DNA from: Phaeobacter sp. QD34_24
GTDB lineage: Bacteria > Pseudomonadota > Alphaproteobacteria > Rhodobacterales > Rhodobacteraceae
Direction of reading: 5' to 3'
NCBI RefSeq assembly: GCF_028890115.1
Contig: NZ_JARCJD010000002.1
Span: forward strand, 124,001 to 188,000
Length of the DNA: 64,000 nucleotides
A program made the translations under genes and the position numbers. The notes below the pieces were generated by a model. That model was not told where the DNA came from. It did no database searches and worked only from the letters and a program-made list of their open reading frames with translations. The first letter of the stretch is position 1, and each line of letters opens with the position of its first letter. This document shows positions 47,952-58,767 of the stretch, piece after piece.

Positions 47952-49367
47952 ATGACACGTGGGAATGATCTGGATCCAAAGGATTGGACGGCTTTCCGAG
48001 GCGAGGCGCATCGGATGCTGGAGGCTGCGCTGGATCAGCTCGAGCATGTGCGGGATCGTCCCTGGCAGCCGGTGCCGGGGGATTTGCCGCAGCGCTACCA
48101 GATCGGGCAGGGCGGTGATCTGGTGGGGCGGATCGAACGGGACGTGCTGCCCCATCATGGCGGCAATATCCATCCGCGCTTCTGGGGCTGGGTGCAGGGG
48201 ACTGGGCTGGCCTCGGACCTGATCGCGGGCATGGCGGGGGCGGTGGTCAATGCCAATGTCGGCGGGCGCGATCATGGCGCCGTTTACATGGAGCGCGCGG
48301 TGATCGACTGGACCCGAGCCAAGATGGGCCTGCCCGAGGGCGCTAGCGGCGTTTTGACCACGGGAACCTCGCAGGCGACGGTGATCGCCTTTCAGGCAGC
48401 CCGGGTGCGGGCACTGCCTGATGTGCGCAAGACCGGGCAGGGGGCTGTGCGGCTCGCGGCCTATGCGGGGGTGGGCGTGCACAATGCCACCCGCAAGGCG
48501 CTGGAGCTGATCGGGGTCGGGGCCGACAATCTACGCCAGGTGCCGCTGAAGGACGGGCAGATGGACCCAGAGGCGCTGTCCCGGATGATTGCGGTAGACC
48601 GGGACGCAGGTGCAGTGCCCTTCCTACTGGTGGGAACGGCGGGCTCTGTTGATCTGGGTTTCTTTGATGACCTTGATGCGCTGGCGGATCTCGCTGTAGA
48701 TCACGGGCTGTGGCTGCATGTGGACGGGGCCTTTGGCGCCTGGACGCGGATCGCGGATGCCCCCTGGCGGTCCTTGAGTGACGGGATCGGCCGGGCCGAC
48801 AGTATCGCGCTTGATTTCCATAAATGGATGTATGTGGGCTATGACTGCGGCCTCGTGCTGATCGCGGATGAGGCAGCCCATCGCGCCGCCTTTGCCGCGC
48901 GCCCGGCCTATCTGGAAGGCGCCGAGAGCGGCCTTGCCGGGGGTGATCCCTGGTATTGCGACTACGGCATCGATCTGTCGCGTGGCAATCGCGCGCTCAA
49001 GGTCTGGTGCGCGCTGGAGGCATACGGGGAAGCGGCCTTTGCCGCCGCCATCACGAGCAACTGCGCCCTTGCGGCCCTGATGGGGGCGGAGGTTAAGGAA
49101 CACCCCAGGATGGCGCTGGGCGCCGGGGTCGTCTCCAACGTCTGTGTGTTCACGGCCCGCGCGGATCTGCCGCCCGAGGCGCAATCGCGGCTGAACGCAA
49201 AGATCGCACAGGCCCTGCAGAACAGTGGCGAGGCGGTATTCTCCACCACCCGCGTCGGCGACGTTACCCTGCTGCGCGCAGCCATCACCAACCACCGCAC
49301 GCAGGAGCAGGATATCAAGGCGGCCATTGCGGCGGTGGCGCGACTGGCAGAGCTGCCGGAATTGTGA
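47952..49367 (+). CDS. PLP-dependent decarboxylase (group II)
   Basis: A 471-residue pyridoxal-phosphate enzyme of the glutamate/aromatic amino acid decarboxylase family. The ATG at 47952 has GGAGG upstream. Motifs: PHHGGNIHPRFWGWVQGTG, TTGTSQATVIAFQAAR (PLP phosphate loop), HVDGAFGAWTRI, and DFHKWMYVGYDCG with the Schiff-base Lys. Domain layout and length match aromatic-L-amino-acid or related group II decarboxylases; the substrate cannot be fixed. It is divergent from parE with a 144-bp gap. Confidence 0.92.
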   Translation: MTRGNDLDPKDWTAFRGEAHRMLEAALDQLEHVRDRPWQPVPGDLPQRYQIGQGGDLVGRIERDVLPHHGGNIHPRFWGWVQGTGLASDLIAGMAGAVVNANVGGRDHGAVYMERAVIDWTRAKMGLPEGASGVLTTGTSQATVIAFQAARVRALPDVRKTGQGAVRLAAYAGVGVHNATRKALELIGVGADNLRQVPLKDGQMDPEALSRMIAVDRDAGAVPFLLVGTAGSVDLGFFDDLDALADLAVDHGLWLHVDGAFGAWTRIADAPWRSLSDGIGRADSIALDFHKWMYVGYDCGLVLIADEAAHRAAFAARPAYLEGAESGLAGGDPWYCDYGIDLSRGNRALKVWCALEAYGEAAFAAAITSNCALAALMGAEVKEHPRMALGAGVVSNVCVFTARADLPPEAQSRLNAKIAQALQNSGEAVFSTTRVGDVTLLRAAITNHRTQEQDIKAAIAAVARLAELPEL

Positions 49368-49442
49368 ACGCTCTCCCGGGGCAAATGGCTTTCGCCTGGC
49401 GACAGGACGGCTAATCTCCCTGGCAACCAAGGGAGGACATGC

Positions 49443-50051
49443 ATGGCCTGGATTGAAACCATTCCCTTTGCCGAAGCCACCGGCAAGCTGAAGAGGCTCT
49501 ACGATCGCGTCACCGGACCTGGTGGCAATGTCGACAACATCATGATGGTGCACAGCCTGCGCCCTCATTCGATGGAGGGGCATATGGCGATCTACAAGAA
49601 CGTGCTGCACCATTCGGGCAATACGCTGCCAAAGTGGTTCCTCGAGGTGCTGGGCGTCTGGGTCTCTTCGCTGAACGACTGCGCCTATTGCGTCGAACAT
49701 CATTTTGCGGGCTTGCAAAGGCTGCTGAGGGATGAGGCGCGCGGGCAGGCCATACGCGCCGCGATCGAGGCGCGTGATCCCGAGGCGGCGCCGCTGGATC
49801 CTGCCCAACAGGTGGCGATGGGATATTCGCGGAAACTGACGCAAGATCCGGCCAGCGTGGAACGGTCCGATGTCGAGGCGCTTCGCCAGGCCGGGTTCGA
49901 CGACGGACAGATCCTGGAGATCAACCAGGTCACTGCCTATTTCTCTTACGCCAACCGGACGGTGCTTGGGCTGGGCTGTTCCACCAAGGGCGATGTGCTG
50001 GGGTTGAGCCCCAACAATTCGGACAACCCGGACGACTGGAACCACAGCTGA
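49443..50051 (+). CDS. Peroxidase-related (AhpD-like) protein
   Basis: A 202-residue helical protein of the carboxymuconolactone decarboxylase superfamily, peroxidase-related subgroup. CAYCVEHH (about residues 80-87) is the redox CxxC followed by the conserved His, as in AhpD. Flanking features include MVHSLRPHSMEGHMAIYKNVLHH upstream and EINQVTAYFSYANRTVLGLGC downstream. Probably an alkyl-hydroperoxide-reducing or related thiol enzyme in the cytoplasm. It lies 75 bp after the decarboxylase gene, in the same direction. Confidence 0.9.
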   Translation: MAWIETIPFAEATGKLKRLYDRVTGPGGNVDNIMMVHSLRPHSMEGHMAIYKNVLHHSGNTLPKWFLEVLGVWVSSLNDCAYCVEHHFAGLQRLLRDEARGQAIRAAIEARDPEAAPLDPAQQVAMGYSRKLTQDPASVERSDVEALRQAGFDDGQILEINQVTAYFSYANRTVLGLGCSTKGDVLGLSPNNSDNPDDWNHS

Positions 50052-50075
50052 GGTCGCATCCGACTGGGAGGGTGG

Positions 50076-50948
50076 TCAACCCTCCAGCCAGGACAGGATC
50101 GCTGCGGCCATCTCCTTGGGCTTCTGGTGGTGCAGCCAGTGGTCGCAGCCGGGGATGTCGACACGGCTCAGATGCGGGGCGAACTCTTGCAGACCTTCGG
50201 TGGCCTCTGGGAGCAGCGCGGTGTCGTCGGCCCCCCAGATCAACAGGTGCGGCTGTGGCACATGCAGGCGCTCCAGCGGCAGTTCGGGCATCGGGATCGG
50301 TTGCTCTGGCCGCGCCACCTGCAAGGGCGAGGCCCGGTACCAGTTCACCATGCCGCGCATGCGCCCGGGGCGTGACCACTCGGTCTGATACGCGTCCTGC
50401 CGTTCCCCGGTGAGCCAGCCAAGATCCATATGGGCGGAAAACAGGGCGCGCAGGATCTTGAAGTCATCGGCCATCAGCCGCGCCTCCGATCCCTCCCGCC
50501 GCAGGGACAAAATGTACTGTGATGCGGCGGCCTGCGCGCCCCCACTGGCCAGGGCGCGCTGGAAGGGCACCGGGTGCACCCCGTTGGCGATGATCAGCCT
50601 CGACACCAGTTCGGGACGGAACATCGCCAGCCCATAGGCCACCGCCGCTCCCCAATCGTGGCCGAGAACGGTCAGCGGCGCTCCGATCTGGTCGATCAGG
50701 GCGGCCATGTCGGCGACCAGCTTGGAGGTGGCATAATCCTCGATCTCTTGCGGTGCCCAGCTTTGCCCATAGCCGCGCTGATCCGGGGCAATGCAGTGAA
50801 AGCGGTGGCACAGCTGCTCTGCCAGCTCCTGCCAGGCACCGCCATATTCGGGGAAACCATGCAACATCAGCAGGGGCGGCAGAGAGGGATCACCCCAGCA
50901 CCTCACGTAGAACGGCTGGCCGTTCAGGGTCTCGAAACCTGTCTGCAC
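50076..50948 (-). CDS. Alpha/beta hydrolase, epoxide hydrolase-like
   Basis: A 290-residue alpha/beta hydrolase. HGFPE at residues 30-34 is the oxyanion-hole region, and VLGHDWGAAVAYGLA carries the nucleophile Asp98 (HDWG), typical of epoxide hydrolases and haloalkane dehalogenases. The catalytic His is in GCDHWLHHQKPKE near the C terminus. The cap includes SRPGRMRGMVNWYRASP. Substrates cannot be read; epoxide hydrolysis is the best guess from the HGFPE and Asp nucleophile. Confidence 0.88.
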   Translation of the reverse strand: MQTGFETLNGQPFYVRCWGDPSLPPLLMLHGFPEYGGAWQELAEQLCHRFHCIAPDQRGYGQSWAPQEIEDYATSKLVADMAALIDQIGAPLTVLGHDWGAAVAYGLAMFRPELVSRLIIANGVHPVPFQRALASGGAQAAASQYILSLRREGSEARLMADDFKILRALFSAHMDLGWLTGERQDAYQTEWSRPGRMRGMVNWYRASPLQVARPEQPIPMPELPLERLHVPQPHLLIWGADDTALLPEATEGLQEFAPHLSRVDIPGCDHWLHHQKPKEMAAAILSWLEG

Positions 50949-51112
50949 TACAAGATCCTCCGGTTTTCGTCACAGGCTGGTGCGGCGACCCCGACCGTGC
51001 AAGCGGTTCGTCACGTCACCGGCAGTTTTTGAACCTGTTTGACACAGGTCAGCGATGGATGGGGCGAGCCATGTTAGGATCCGTCCCAAGTTTGATTTAT
51101 TAGGAGTACCAG

Positions 51113-52030
51113 ATGCCGACATCCCCCCCTCAGCCCCAAGCCCCAGCGAATGGCCAGACCGACAGCGCCGCAACCAAGCCCGCGCCGGACGAGATCCGCC
51201 GTGCCTTTGAAAGTGGCAAATACCCCTATGCCCGCAAGATGGCCCGCAAGGCCTATGAGGAAGAAAAGGCCAAGCTGCAGGCCGAATTGCTCAAGGTGCA
51301 ACATTGGGCGCTGGAGACCGGCGAGAAATTCGTGATGCTGTTCGAAGGGCGCGATGCGGCCGGCAAGGGCGGAACCATCAAACGCTTCACCGAACACCTA
51401 AACCCGCGCCACGCACGGGTGGTGGCCCTGAACAAGCCAACCGATGAAGAACGCGGCCAGTGGTATTTCCAACGCTACCTGCAGCACCTCCCCACCAGCG
51501 GCGAAATCGTGCTTTATGACCGCTCCTGGTACAACCGGGCGGGCGTTGAGCGGGTGATGGGCTTCTGCGAACCCAGCGAATACCTGGAGTTCATGCGCCA
51601 GACGCCGGATCTGGAGCAGATGCTGGTGCGTTCGGGCATCCGGTTCTACAAATACTGGTTCTCGGTCACCCAGGACGAACAGCTGCGCCGCTTCAAATCC
51701 CGCGAGACCGATCCGCTGAAACAGTGGAAGCTGTCGCCCATCGACAAGGCATCGCTGGACAAATGGGACGATTACACCGAGGCCAAGGAGGCGATGTTCT
51801 TCTATACGGATACCGCCGATGCCCCCTGGACCGTGGTGAAGTCCAATTGCAAGAAACGCGCGCGTCTGAACTGCATGCGCCATTTCCTGAGCACGCTGGA
51901 CTATCCAGACAAGGATCCTGCAATCGCCACGGCACCGGATCCGTTGATCATCGGCCAGGCGCATCATGTGATCCACAGGTCCGACCACATCCTTGGCAAG
52001 GCGCTGCATCCCGACACCCGCATGCGCTGA
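51113..52030 (+). CDS. ppk2: Polyphosphate kinase 2
   Basis: A 305-residue P-loop kinase of the PPK2 family, using polyphosphate and nucleotides. Walker A is FEGRDAAGKGGTIKRF (residues about 77-92). The lid/Walker B area contains LYDRSWYNRAGVERVMGFC, and KFWFSVTQDEQ-like KYWFSVTQDEQLRRFKSRE. IDKASLDKWDDYTEAKEAMFFYTDT is typical of class I PPK2. The N terminus of about 60 residues is a charged extension. Given that no ppk1 lies beside ppx here, this may be the main polyphosphate-active kinase in the window. Good SD (AGGAGT) precedes the ATG. Confidence 0.94.
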   Translation: MPTSPPQPQAPANGQTDSAATKPAPDEIRRAFESGKYPYARKMARKAYEEEKAKLQAELLKVQHWALETGEKFVMLFEGRDAAGKGGTIKRFTEHLNPRHARVVALNKPTDEERGQWYFQRYLQHLPTSGEIVLYDRSWYNRAGVERVMGFCEPSEYLEFMRQTPDLEQMLVRSGIRFYKYWFSVTQDEQLRRFKSRETDPLKQWKLSPIDKASLDKWDDYTEAKEAMFFYTDTADAPWTVVKSNCKKRARLNCMRHFLSTLDYPDKDPAIATAPDPLIIGQAHHVIHRSDHILGKALHPDTRMR

Positions 52031-52103
52031 CTCTTGCCACTGCGCACGGGCCACTGCAGGGGGAGCGCTTGCCGGTCTGCTCAGGGGTCGCTAAACCTTT
52101 GAA

Positions 52104-52748
52104 ATGACCCTGATCCAAGCCCGCCTTGCAGCCTGTGCCGCCCTGATCTTTGCGCCTGCCGCCGTGCAGGCGCATCCGCATGTCTTTGTCGACACGGGGC
52201 TTTCGCTTTCCGTTGACGGGGACGGGCGGCTTGATGCGGTGGAAGTCACATGGGTCTATGATGAATTCTATTCGCTCCTCGTCTTCGAGGATCTGGGTCT
52301 TGATGGCGATATGGATGGCCGGTTGAACCCGGCCGAATTGGGCCTTCTACAGGGGTTCGACCTGCGCTGGACCGCGGGCTATGTCGGCGATACCTATCTG
52401 AGCCGCAATGAGGCGCCGATTGCCTTGGGTGCGCCCGAGCATGTCTCGACCGAGGTCGTGGACGGGCGGATCGTCACCCGCCACCGGCGCCCCCTCCAGC
52501 AGCCTGTCGCGGCGGATGGGGTGACCATCAAGGCCTATGATCCCACCTATTATACGGCCTATACCGTCACCCAAGAGGTATCGGTCAGCCCGGGATGCCG
52601 GGTGGACATCACGCCGCCGGATCTCGACCGGGCCTATACTCTGGTTGAAGAGCTGCTCTATGCCATGCCCGCCGATCAGGCCGAGACCGCCTACCCAGAG
52701 GTGGGCGCGGCCTTTGCGGACACTGTTCTGTTGATCTGCGAGGGGTGA
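52104..52748 (+). CDS. DUF1007 periplasmic protein (metal transport-associated)
   Basis: A 214-residue protein with signal peptide (first ~22 residues ending PAAVQA), then [38 protein letters not shown], which is the DUF1007 start. Acidic EF-hand-like [12 protein letters not shown] follows. DUF1007 genes usually sit next to nickel/cobalt or metal transporters; the next gene, 1 bp downstream, is such a transporter, so a metal-binding or delivery role is likely. Confidence 0.9.
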   Translation: MTLIQARLAACAALIFAPAAVQAHPHVFVDTGLSLSVDGDGRLDAVEVTWVYDEFYSLLVFEDLGLDGDMDGRLNPAELGLLQGFDLRWTAGYVGDTYLSRNEAPIALGAPEHVSTEVVDGRIVTRHRRPLQQPVAADGVTIKAYDPTYYTAYTVTQEVSVSPGCRVDITPPDLDRAYTLVEELLYAMPADQAETAYPEVGAAFADTVLLICEG

Positions 52749-52749
52749 C

Positions 52750-53712
52750 ATGCGGATCCTGACGGCTGTTCTTGCCCTCGCCGTTGTTGCCGTGGCTCTC
52801 TGGCTTTGGGGATTTAGTGGCGCACAGGACGTTTCACGCTGGGCCGCCGAGGGGCAGCGCGAGGCGCAAAACGCTCTGGCACGCGGGCTGAGGGCGCTGA
52901 AGGCCGGGCAACCGGGGGCGCTGATGTCGCTCTTGTCCTTGTGTTTTGCCTATGGGTTCTTTCATGCGGCCGGACCGGGGCACGGCAAACTGGTGATCGG
53001 AGGCTATGGCATCGGCAGGCCGGTTGCCCTGGCGCGGCTGGCCGGGCTGGCGGTGGCCTCGTCCCTGGCGCAGGCGGCCACGGCGGTGGTTCTGGTGGCC
53101 GGTGGCCTGGTCGCGTTCGACTGGAGCAGGCAGCGTTTGACCGACGTGGCCGAGGGGGTCCTGGCGCCGATATCCTATGGGCTGATTGCCTGTCTGGGGC
53201 TTTACCTTGTGTTGCGCGGCGGGCGCCGATTGTGGGCGTTGCGTCCTGTCGCTCGCGCCCAAGAGCTGCATAAAGATCATGCGGGATGCGACCACGGGCC
53301 TGTGCATGAGCATAATCATCACGACCACGACCATGATCATGGTGGCACCTGTCCCAGCTGCGGGCACCGGCACGGCCCGACCCTTGAGGAAGCGGCACAG
53401 GTCCACGGTCTGCGCGATGCCCTGGCGATCATTGGTGCGGTCGCGATGCGTCCCTGTACCGGGGCGGTGTTTCTGCTGTTGGTGACCTGGCGGATGGATG
53501 TCCTTTACGCCGGGATCGCGGGGGCCTTTGTGATGGGGTTGGGAACCGCCAGCGTGACAGTTGCCGTTGCCGTGGCTTCGGTCTTCCTGCGCGAGGGCAG
53601 TCTGCAGCGGTTGCAGGGGCGCGGGGCACTGGCCCTTGCTGCCGGGTTGGAACTTTTGGCCGGTGCGGTGATTGCCGCCTTGGCGCTGCAGATCATGCTG
53701 CGCGCGCTGTGA
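52750..53712 (+). CDS. Nickel/cobalt exporter (RcnA-like) with His-rich loop
   Basis: A 320-residue membrane protein of the NicO/RcnA family, with about six helices. [24 protein letters not shown] is the signature helix. A cytoplasmic or periplasmic loop holds [19 protein letters not shown], a very His/Asp-rich and Cys-containing metal-binding stretch (about residues 181-199). [18 protein letters not shown] is the second conserved segment. It probably exports Ni2+ or Co2+. Follows the DUF1007 gene with 1-bp spacing and is very likely co-transcribed and co-functional. Confidence 0.92.
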   Translation: MRILTAVLALAVVAVALWLWGFSGAQDVSRWAAEGQREAQNALARGLRALKAGQPGALMSLLSLCFAYGFFHAAGPGHGKLVIGGYGIGRPVALARLAGLAVASSLAQAATAVVLVAGGLVAFDWSRQRLTDVAEGVLAPISYGLIACLGLYLVLRGGRRLWALRPVARAQELHKDHAGCDHGPVHEHNHHDHDHDHGGTCPSCGHRHGPTLEEAAQVHGLRDALAIIGAVAMRPCTGAVFLLLVTWRMDVLYAGIAGAFVMGLGTASVTVAVAVASVFLREGSLQRLQGRGALALAAGLELLAGAVIAALALQIMLRAL

Positions 53713-53718
53713 CATAGC

Positions 53719-53763
53719 CCCCGCCGCAGGATGCAGGCCAGCGGCGGGGCGCATGCCTTTTTA
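53719..53763 (+). terminator. Candidate terminator after Ni/Co exporter
   Basis: CCCCGCCGC (53719-53727) and GCGGCGGGG (53741-53749) form a 9-bp stem, followed after eight bases by a T-rich run (TTTTTATTT). The 13-base loop and gap reduce confidence. Confidence 0.5.
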
Positions 53764-55059
53764 TTTCCCTTTGGGCAGGGTTTCGAAGGTCAGCCCCTGC
53801 GCGGTGCGCGGCGCAAAGCCTTTCCAGTAGCTATGTCCTGCTTGTTGCTTGCCGTTATCATCCAGATCGACGACGCCATCGGCGGCGCGCACAATGAGGT
53901 CAAGATAGGCGGCCTTCTCCGCATCGCCCTTCAGATGCAGATCCATATAGGCAGTGGCGAAATGCTGGGCGATATTGTTCATCCGGTTGGTGTCCCAGAC
54001 CGCATCCGCATAGTGCTCGAAGGGCACGAAATCGAGCTTGTCCGACGGCTCCCAGCTTTCAATGGGGGCGGGCATGGGGGCCGCGGCATTGTGATTGGCC
54101 GCCTCAAAGGTCAGCAAGTGTCGGGTGGTATTGACCATGCCTTCGAAGATCTGCCGCATGGCGGGGTATTTGGATACATCGTCGGCGCCGCCCGCCATCA
54201 TCAGGATGGGTTTTTCGACACCAGCCAGCCCGGTGGCGTCCCAGAAACCGGTATTCATGCCCCAGGGGCCGATGGAGATCACCGCCTTGACCCGCTCGTC
54301 GATCAGCGCGGCGTGGCTGTCGGACCCGGCCTGGTGGCGCTTGAGCAGGCCCGCGGGGGTGCCCCAGCTGTATTCGGTAGAGGCTTCGGTCACCCCGGCC
54401 CCTGCAAAGATCAGCGCCCCGTAGCCCCCCATGGAATAGCCGATCACCCCTGTCTGCGTGGTATCGGTGATCTCGCCCAACGGCCCTTCCAACGCGGCCA
54501 TCTGATCGATGACGAACTTCTGGTCCAAGGGGCGGTTCAACAGGGTTGAGCCAAAGGCCGCCTGATCGGAATAGGTGCTGTCGGTGTGATCGATAGAGAC
54601 GGTGACATAGCCCTTGGAGGCAAGGTTTTCGCCCAGGTGAGACATCAGGTAACGGTTGCCCGGATAGCCGTGCGAGATCACCACCAGAGGAAAACGCGCT
54701 CCGCTGACCGGCGTGGCGGCACGGGTGGCGCGGCCCCGCAGAGTGGTGGGCGTGACGCCATCGCGCAGCACGGTCTGATAACTGCCGCCCGCGGCGGTTG
54801 CATCTGCCGCCGGATACCAGACCTCCACCGTCAGCGGGCGGTCATAAAGCGGCTGGCTGTCCGCCGCGGTGTTCAGAATGTCATGCTGGCCCGGATTGAC
54901 GAACTCCAGCGTCTGAACGCCGATTGCATAGCTACCAAAGGCTGCCAGCTCCGGGGCGTCCGGGCGGATCCGGTCAATCCGGTTCTCTGCTGATGCCGCG
55001 CCTGGCGCAGCTGCGGCCAGACCTGCGGCAAGGCCGATCACGGTAAACTGTTCGCGCAT
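53761..55059 (-). CDS. Secreted alpha/beta hydrolase (lipase/PAF-acetylhydrolase-like)
   Basis: A 432-residue exported hydrolase. ATG 55059 has AGGAG upstream and opens on a Sec signal ending near residue 25 (AAAPGAASAE); an ATG 45 nt earlier is less likely. FPLVVISHGYPGNRYL is the oxyanion strand and GVIGYSMGGYGALIF carries the nucleophile Ser in GYSMGG. A later Asp and HNAAAPMP (catalytic His) complete the triad. The overall layout fits dienelactone-hydrolase/PAF-acetylhydrolase-like enzymes. Substrate is unknown; likely periplasmic. Confidence 0.87.
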   Translation of the reverse strand: MREQFTVIGLAAGLAAAAPGAASAENRIDRIRPDAPELAAFGSYAIGVQTLEFVNPGQHDILNTAADSQPLYDRPLTVEVWYPAADATAAGGSYQTVLRDGVTPTTLRGRATRAATPVSGARFPLVVISHGYPGNRYLMSHLGENLASKGYVTVSIDHTDSTYSDQAAFGSTLLNRPLDQKFVIDQMAALEGPLGEITDTTQTGVIGYSMGGYGALIFAGAGVTEASTEYSWGTPAGLLKRHQAGSDSHAALIDERVKAVISIGPWGMNTGFWDATGLAGVEKPILMMAGGADDVSKYPAMRQIFEGMVNTTRHLLTFEAANHNAAAPMPAPIESWEPSDKLDFVPFEHYADAVWDTNRMNNIAQHFATAYMDLHLKGDAEKAAYLDLIVRAADGVVDLDDNGKQQAGHSYWKGFAPRTAQGLTFETLPKGK

Positions 55060-55252
55060 GAATGCTCTCCTGTTCAATAAGTGGGACAACGGTAGTCCGC
55101 GCACCCGGCATGTGAAGTGATTGTTGCGTGAATTCTTGGTGACACTGCGTCACCGACAGGCGCCTCCCAAACCTGTGGCTGGAGATGGGCGTGGCGCAGA
55201 AAACCGGTTGATACCTATTGCCAGCCCTCTTTGCCGGGCATAAGGCGGATCC

Positions 55253-56617
55253 ATGGAGACCAGGATAGCATATCGTGACCATGCCCGTGCCGTGGCGGTT
55301 CTGGGCCTGCCCCTGATCGGTGGGCATGTGGCCCAGTTTGCGATCGGAATGACCGACACGATCATGCTGGGATGGTATGGCGCCGAGGAACTGGCGGCGG
55401 TGACATTGGCCGGCTCCTATTTCTTTGTCTTTTTCATGCTGGGTGCCGGCTTTGCCTTTGCGGTGATGCCCCTGGTGGCCGCAGCGGCCGGAGCAGGGGA
55501 GGAACGCCAGATCCGCCGGACCACCCGCATGGGGCTGTGGCTGTCGCTGGGCTATGGTGTCATCGCGCTGCCCGCCATGTGGTATTCCGAGCCGATCCTT
55601 CTGCTCTTGGGGCAAAAACACGGGGTGGCTGCCGATGCGGCAACCTACCTGCGGCTTGCCGGGTGGGGGCTGTTCCCGGCCTTGTTGGTGATGGTGCTGA
55701 AGTCCTACCTGGCCGCCCTGGAGCGCACCCAGATTGTCCTGTGGGTCACCGTTCTGGCCGCGGTGCTGAATGCTGTCGTCAACTACGCGCTGATCTTTGG
55801 CAATCTTGGCGCCCCCGAAATGGGGATCGAGGGGGCGGCGCTGGCGTCGATCCTGACCCAGGGCGTGTCGCTTGTTGCCATCCTGATCTACGCGCTGCGG
55901 GCCTTGGCCCAACATGAGCTGTTGCGCAACTTTCACCGTCCCGACTGGGAGATGCTGGGTCTGGTGTTTCGCCTCGGCCTGCCGATTGGTCTCACCAATC
56001 TCAGCGAGATCAGCCTGTTCACCGCCTCGGCGATGATGATGGGCTGGCTGGGCACGGCCACTCTGGCGGCGCATGGGGTTGCCATCACCCTGTCGGGGCT
56101 GACCTTCATGGTACATCTGGGCCTGTCCAATGCGGCAACGATCCGCGCCGGGAATGCCTTTGGGCGGCGGGATCGCTTGCATATGGCGCGGGGCGCACGG
56201 GTGGTGATCGTCCTGTCGCTGGCCATGTCCCTGGCGACGATCGTGCTGTTCCTGGCAGCGCCGGATCCGTTGATATCGCTGTTCCTGGCCCCCGACGATC
56301 CCGACAAGCCGCAGATCCTGCTGATCGGGGCCGGGCTGCTGGCCGCCGCGGCCCTGTTTCAGCTGATGGACGGCATGCAGGTCGTGGCCCTGGGGCTGTT
56401 GCGAGGGGTGCAGGATACCGGGGTGCCGATGGTCATTGCCGCGCTGAGCTATTGGGCGATCGGTATCCCGGCGTCCTACCTCTTTGGCTTCACCTTCGGC
56501 TGGGGCGGTGTCGGTGTCTGGTACGGGCTGGTCATCGGGCTGAGCTGCGCCGGGTTTTTCCTGCTGTTGCGGTTCTGGCGACGGTCGATCCTGACGGTGC
56601 CTTCGCCTGCGCAGTAA
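55253..56617 (+). CDS. MATE-family efflux pump
   Basis: A 454-residue transporter with about 12 helices arranged as two six-helix bundles. The N-terminal block VLGLPLIGGHVAQFAIGMTDTIMLGWYGAEELAA and mid-protein MGIEGAALASILTQGVSL are typical of MATE (NorM/DinF) transporters, and DGMQVVALGLLRGVQDTGVPM is the second-half signature. It extrudes cationic compounds using Na+ or H+ gradients; the cargo is not specified. It is divergent from the hydrolase, with a 193-bp intergenic region. Confidence 0.92.
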   Translation: METRIAYRDHARAVAVLGLPLIGGHVAQFAIGMTDTIMLGWYGAEELAAVTLAGSYFFVFFMLGAGFAFAVMPLVAAAAGAGEERQIRRTTRMGLWLSLGYGVIALPAMWYSEPILLLLGQKHGVAADAATYLRLAGWGLFPALLVMVLKSYLAALERTQIVLWVTVLAAVLNAVVNYALIFGNLGAPEMGIEGAALASILTQGVSLVAILIYALRALAQHELLRNFHRPDWEMLGLVFRLGLPIGLTNLSEISLFTASAMMMGWLGTATLAAHGVAITLSGLTFMVHLGLSNAATIRAGNAFGRRDRLHMARGARVVIVLSLAMSLATIVLFLAAPDPLISLFLAPDDPDKPQILLIGAGLLAAAALFQLMDGMQVVALGLLRGVQDTGVPMVIAALSYWAIGIPASYLFGFTFGWGGVGVWYGLVIGLSCAGFFLLLRFWRRSILTVPSPAQ

Positions 56618-56626
56618 GCAGGAGGA

Positions 56627-57037
56627 TCAGTCCTTGCGCTGGCGCATCAACCGATCTGCCTTCTTGCGCACCAGAACGCTGCGCAGATCGTGCATCGCCA
56701 TCAACAGCGCATCGGTGACCTCCTCCAGCTGCGCGTCGCTGGCCCGGCTCTGCACCCAATGGGTGGTCAGGTTCAGATGGTCCACGGCGCGATGGATATC
56801 GTCCACCTCGCGCCGGGCCAGCGTTTCGCTGCGCTCGTCCATCCAGGCCTTGATCTCGGCCAGGTCGCGAGAGCTGAGTTCGCGATCCCCGTGGGCGCGA
56901 ATCTCGCCATTGCGGATGTTCACAACCGCGATCTGATCCATGTCGATCCGTCGCTGCCGGTTTTCCGTATCCACCCGGAACACGAAGGCGCCGTTGTCGC
57001 GGACGCGGAAGTAATACTCTGGCAGCGCGGTCGACAT
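56627..57037 (-). CDS. Hypothetical protein (136 aa)
   Basis: A 136-residue soluble protein. The N-terminal half is beta-rich (EYYFRVRDNGAFVFRVDTENRQRRIDMDQIAVVNIRNGEIR) and the C-terminal half helical and charged (LAEIKAWMDERSETLARREVDDIHRAVDHLNLTTHWVQ, then LRSVLVRKKADRLMRQRKD). It looks like a conserved Rhodobacteraceae family with unknown function. It is convergent with the MATE gene and 15 bp after the aminotransferase gene on the same strand. Confidence 0.78.
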   Translation of the reverse strand: MSTALPEYYFRVRDNGAFVFRVDTENRQRRIDMDQIAVVNIRNGEIRAHGDRELSSRDLAEIKAWMDERSETLARREVDDIHRAVDHLNLTTHWVQSRASDAQLEEVTDALLMAMHDLRSVLVRKKADRLMRQRKD

Positions 57038-57052
57038 GGGGATTTCTCCGGT

Positions 57053-58291
<1,239 letters not shown>

Positions 58292-58354
58292 TCATAGGGT
58301 GCGGCCAAATCACGATCAAGCGGCATCGGCCCAATCGATCAAGGGAGAGCTAAA

Positions 58355-58753
58355 ATGGCCAATGAAACGACAGACTGGTTCGGCCCCGATGCTGCGACCT
58401 TCGGGGATCGGGTGGCTGCGGCGCGCGAGGCGGCCGGCATGAACCAGAGCCAGCTGGCGCGGCGGCTCGGGGTCAAGAAATCCACGCTGATGGGCTGGGA
58501 GCAGGATCTCTCCGAGCCACGGGCCAACAAGCTGTCGATGATGTCGGGGCTGCTCAATGTCTCCATGAGCTGGCTGTTGACCGGCGAGGGCGAAGGCATG
58601 TCCGAACCCGGCGATCTGGAGCTTGAGACAGGCGATTTCGCCGCCGTGCTGAGCGAGCTAAGGGATCTGCGCACTGAGCTGCGTGCCAATTCCGACCGCG
58701 CGGCGCGGCTGGAAAAGAAACTGCGAACCCTGCTGCAAAACGCGGCCCAATAA
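58355..58753 (+). CDS. XRE-family HTH regulator with C-terminal coiled coil
   Basis: A 132-residue protein. An XRE-type HTH occupies residues about 16-75 (FGDRVAAAREAAGMNQSQLARRLGVKKSTLMGWEQDLSEP). A linker with LTGEGEGMSEPGD and a helical C terminus (LSELRDLRTELRANSDRAARLEKKLRTLL), a probable coiled coil for dimerisation, follow. Targets unknown. It is divergent from the aminotransferase and 14 bp upstream of sdhE, so probably co-transcribed with it. Confidence 0.9.
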   Translation: MANETTDWFGPDAATFGDRVAAAREAAGMNQSQLARRLGVKKSTLMGWEQDLSEPRANKLSMMSGLLNVSMSWLLTGEGEGMSEPGDLELETGDFAAVLSELRDLRTELRANSDRAARLEKKLRTLLQNAAQ

Positions 58754-58767
58754 GACGAGCGATTCTG

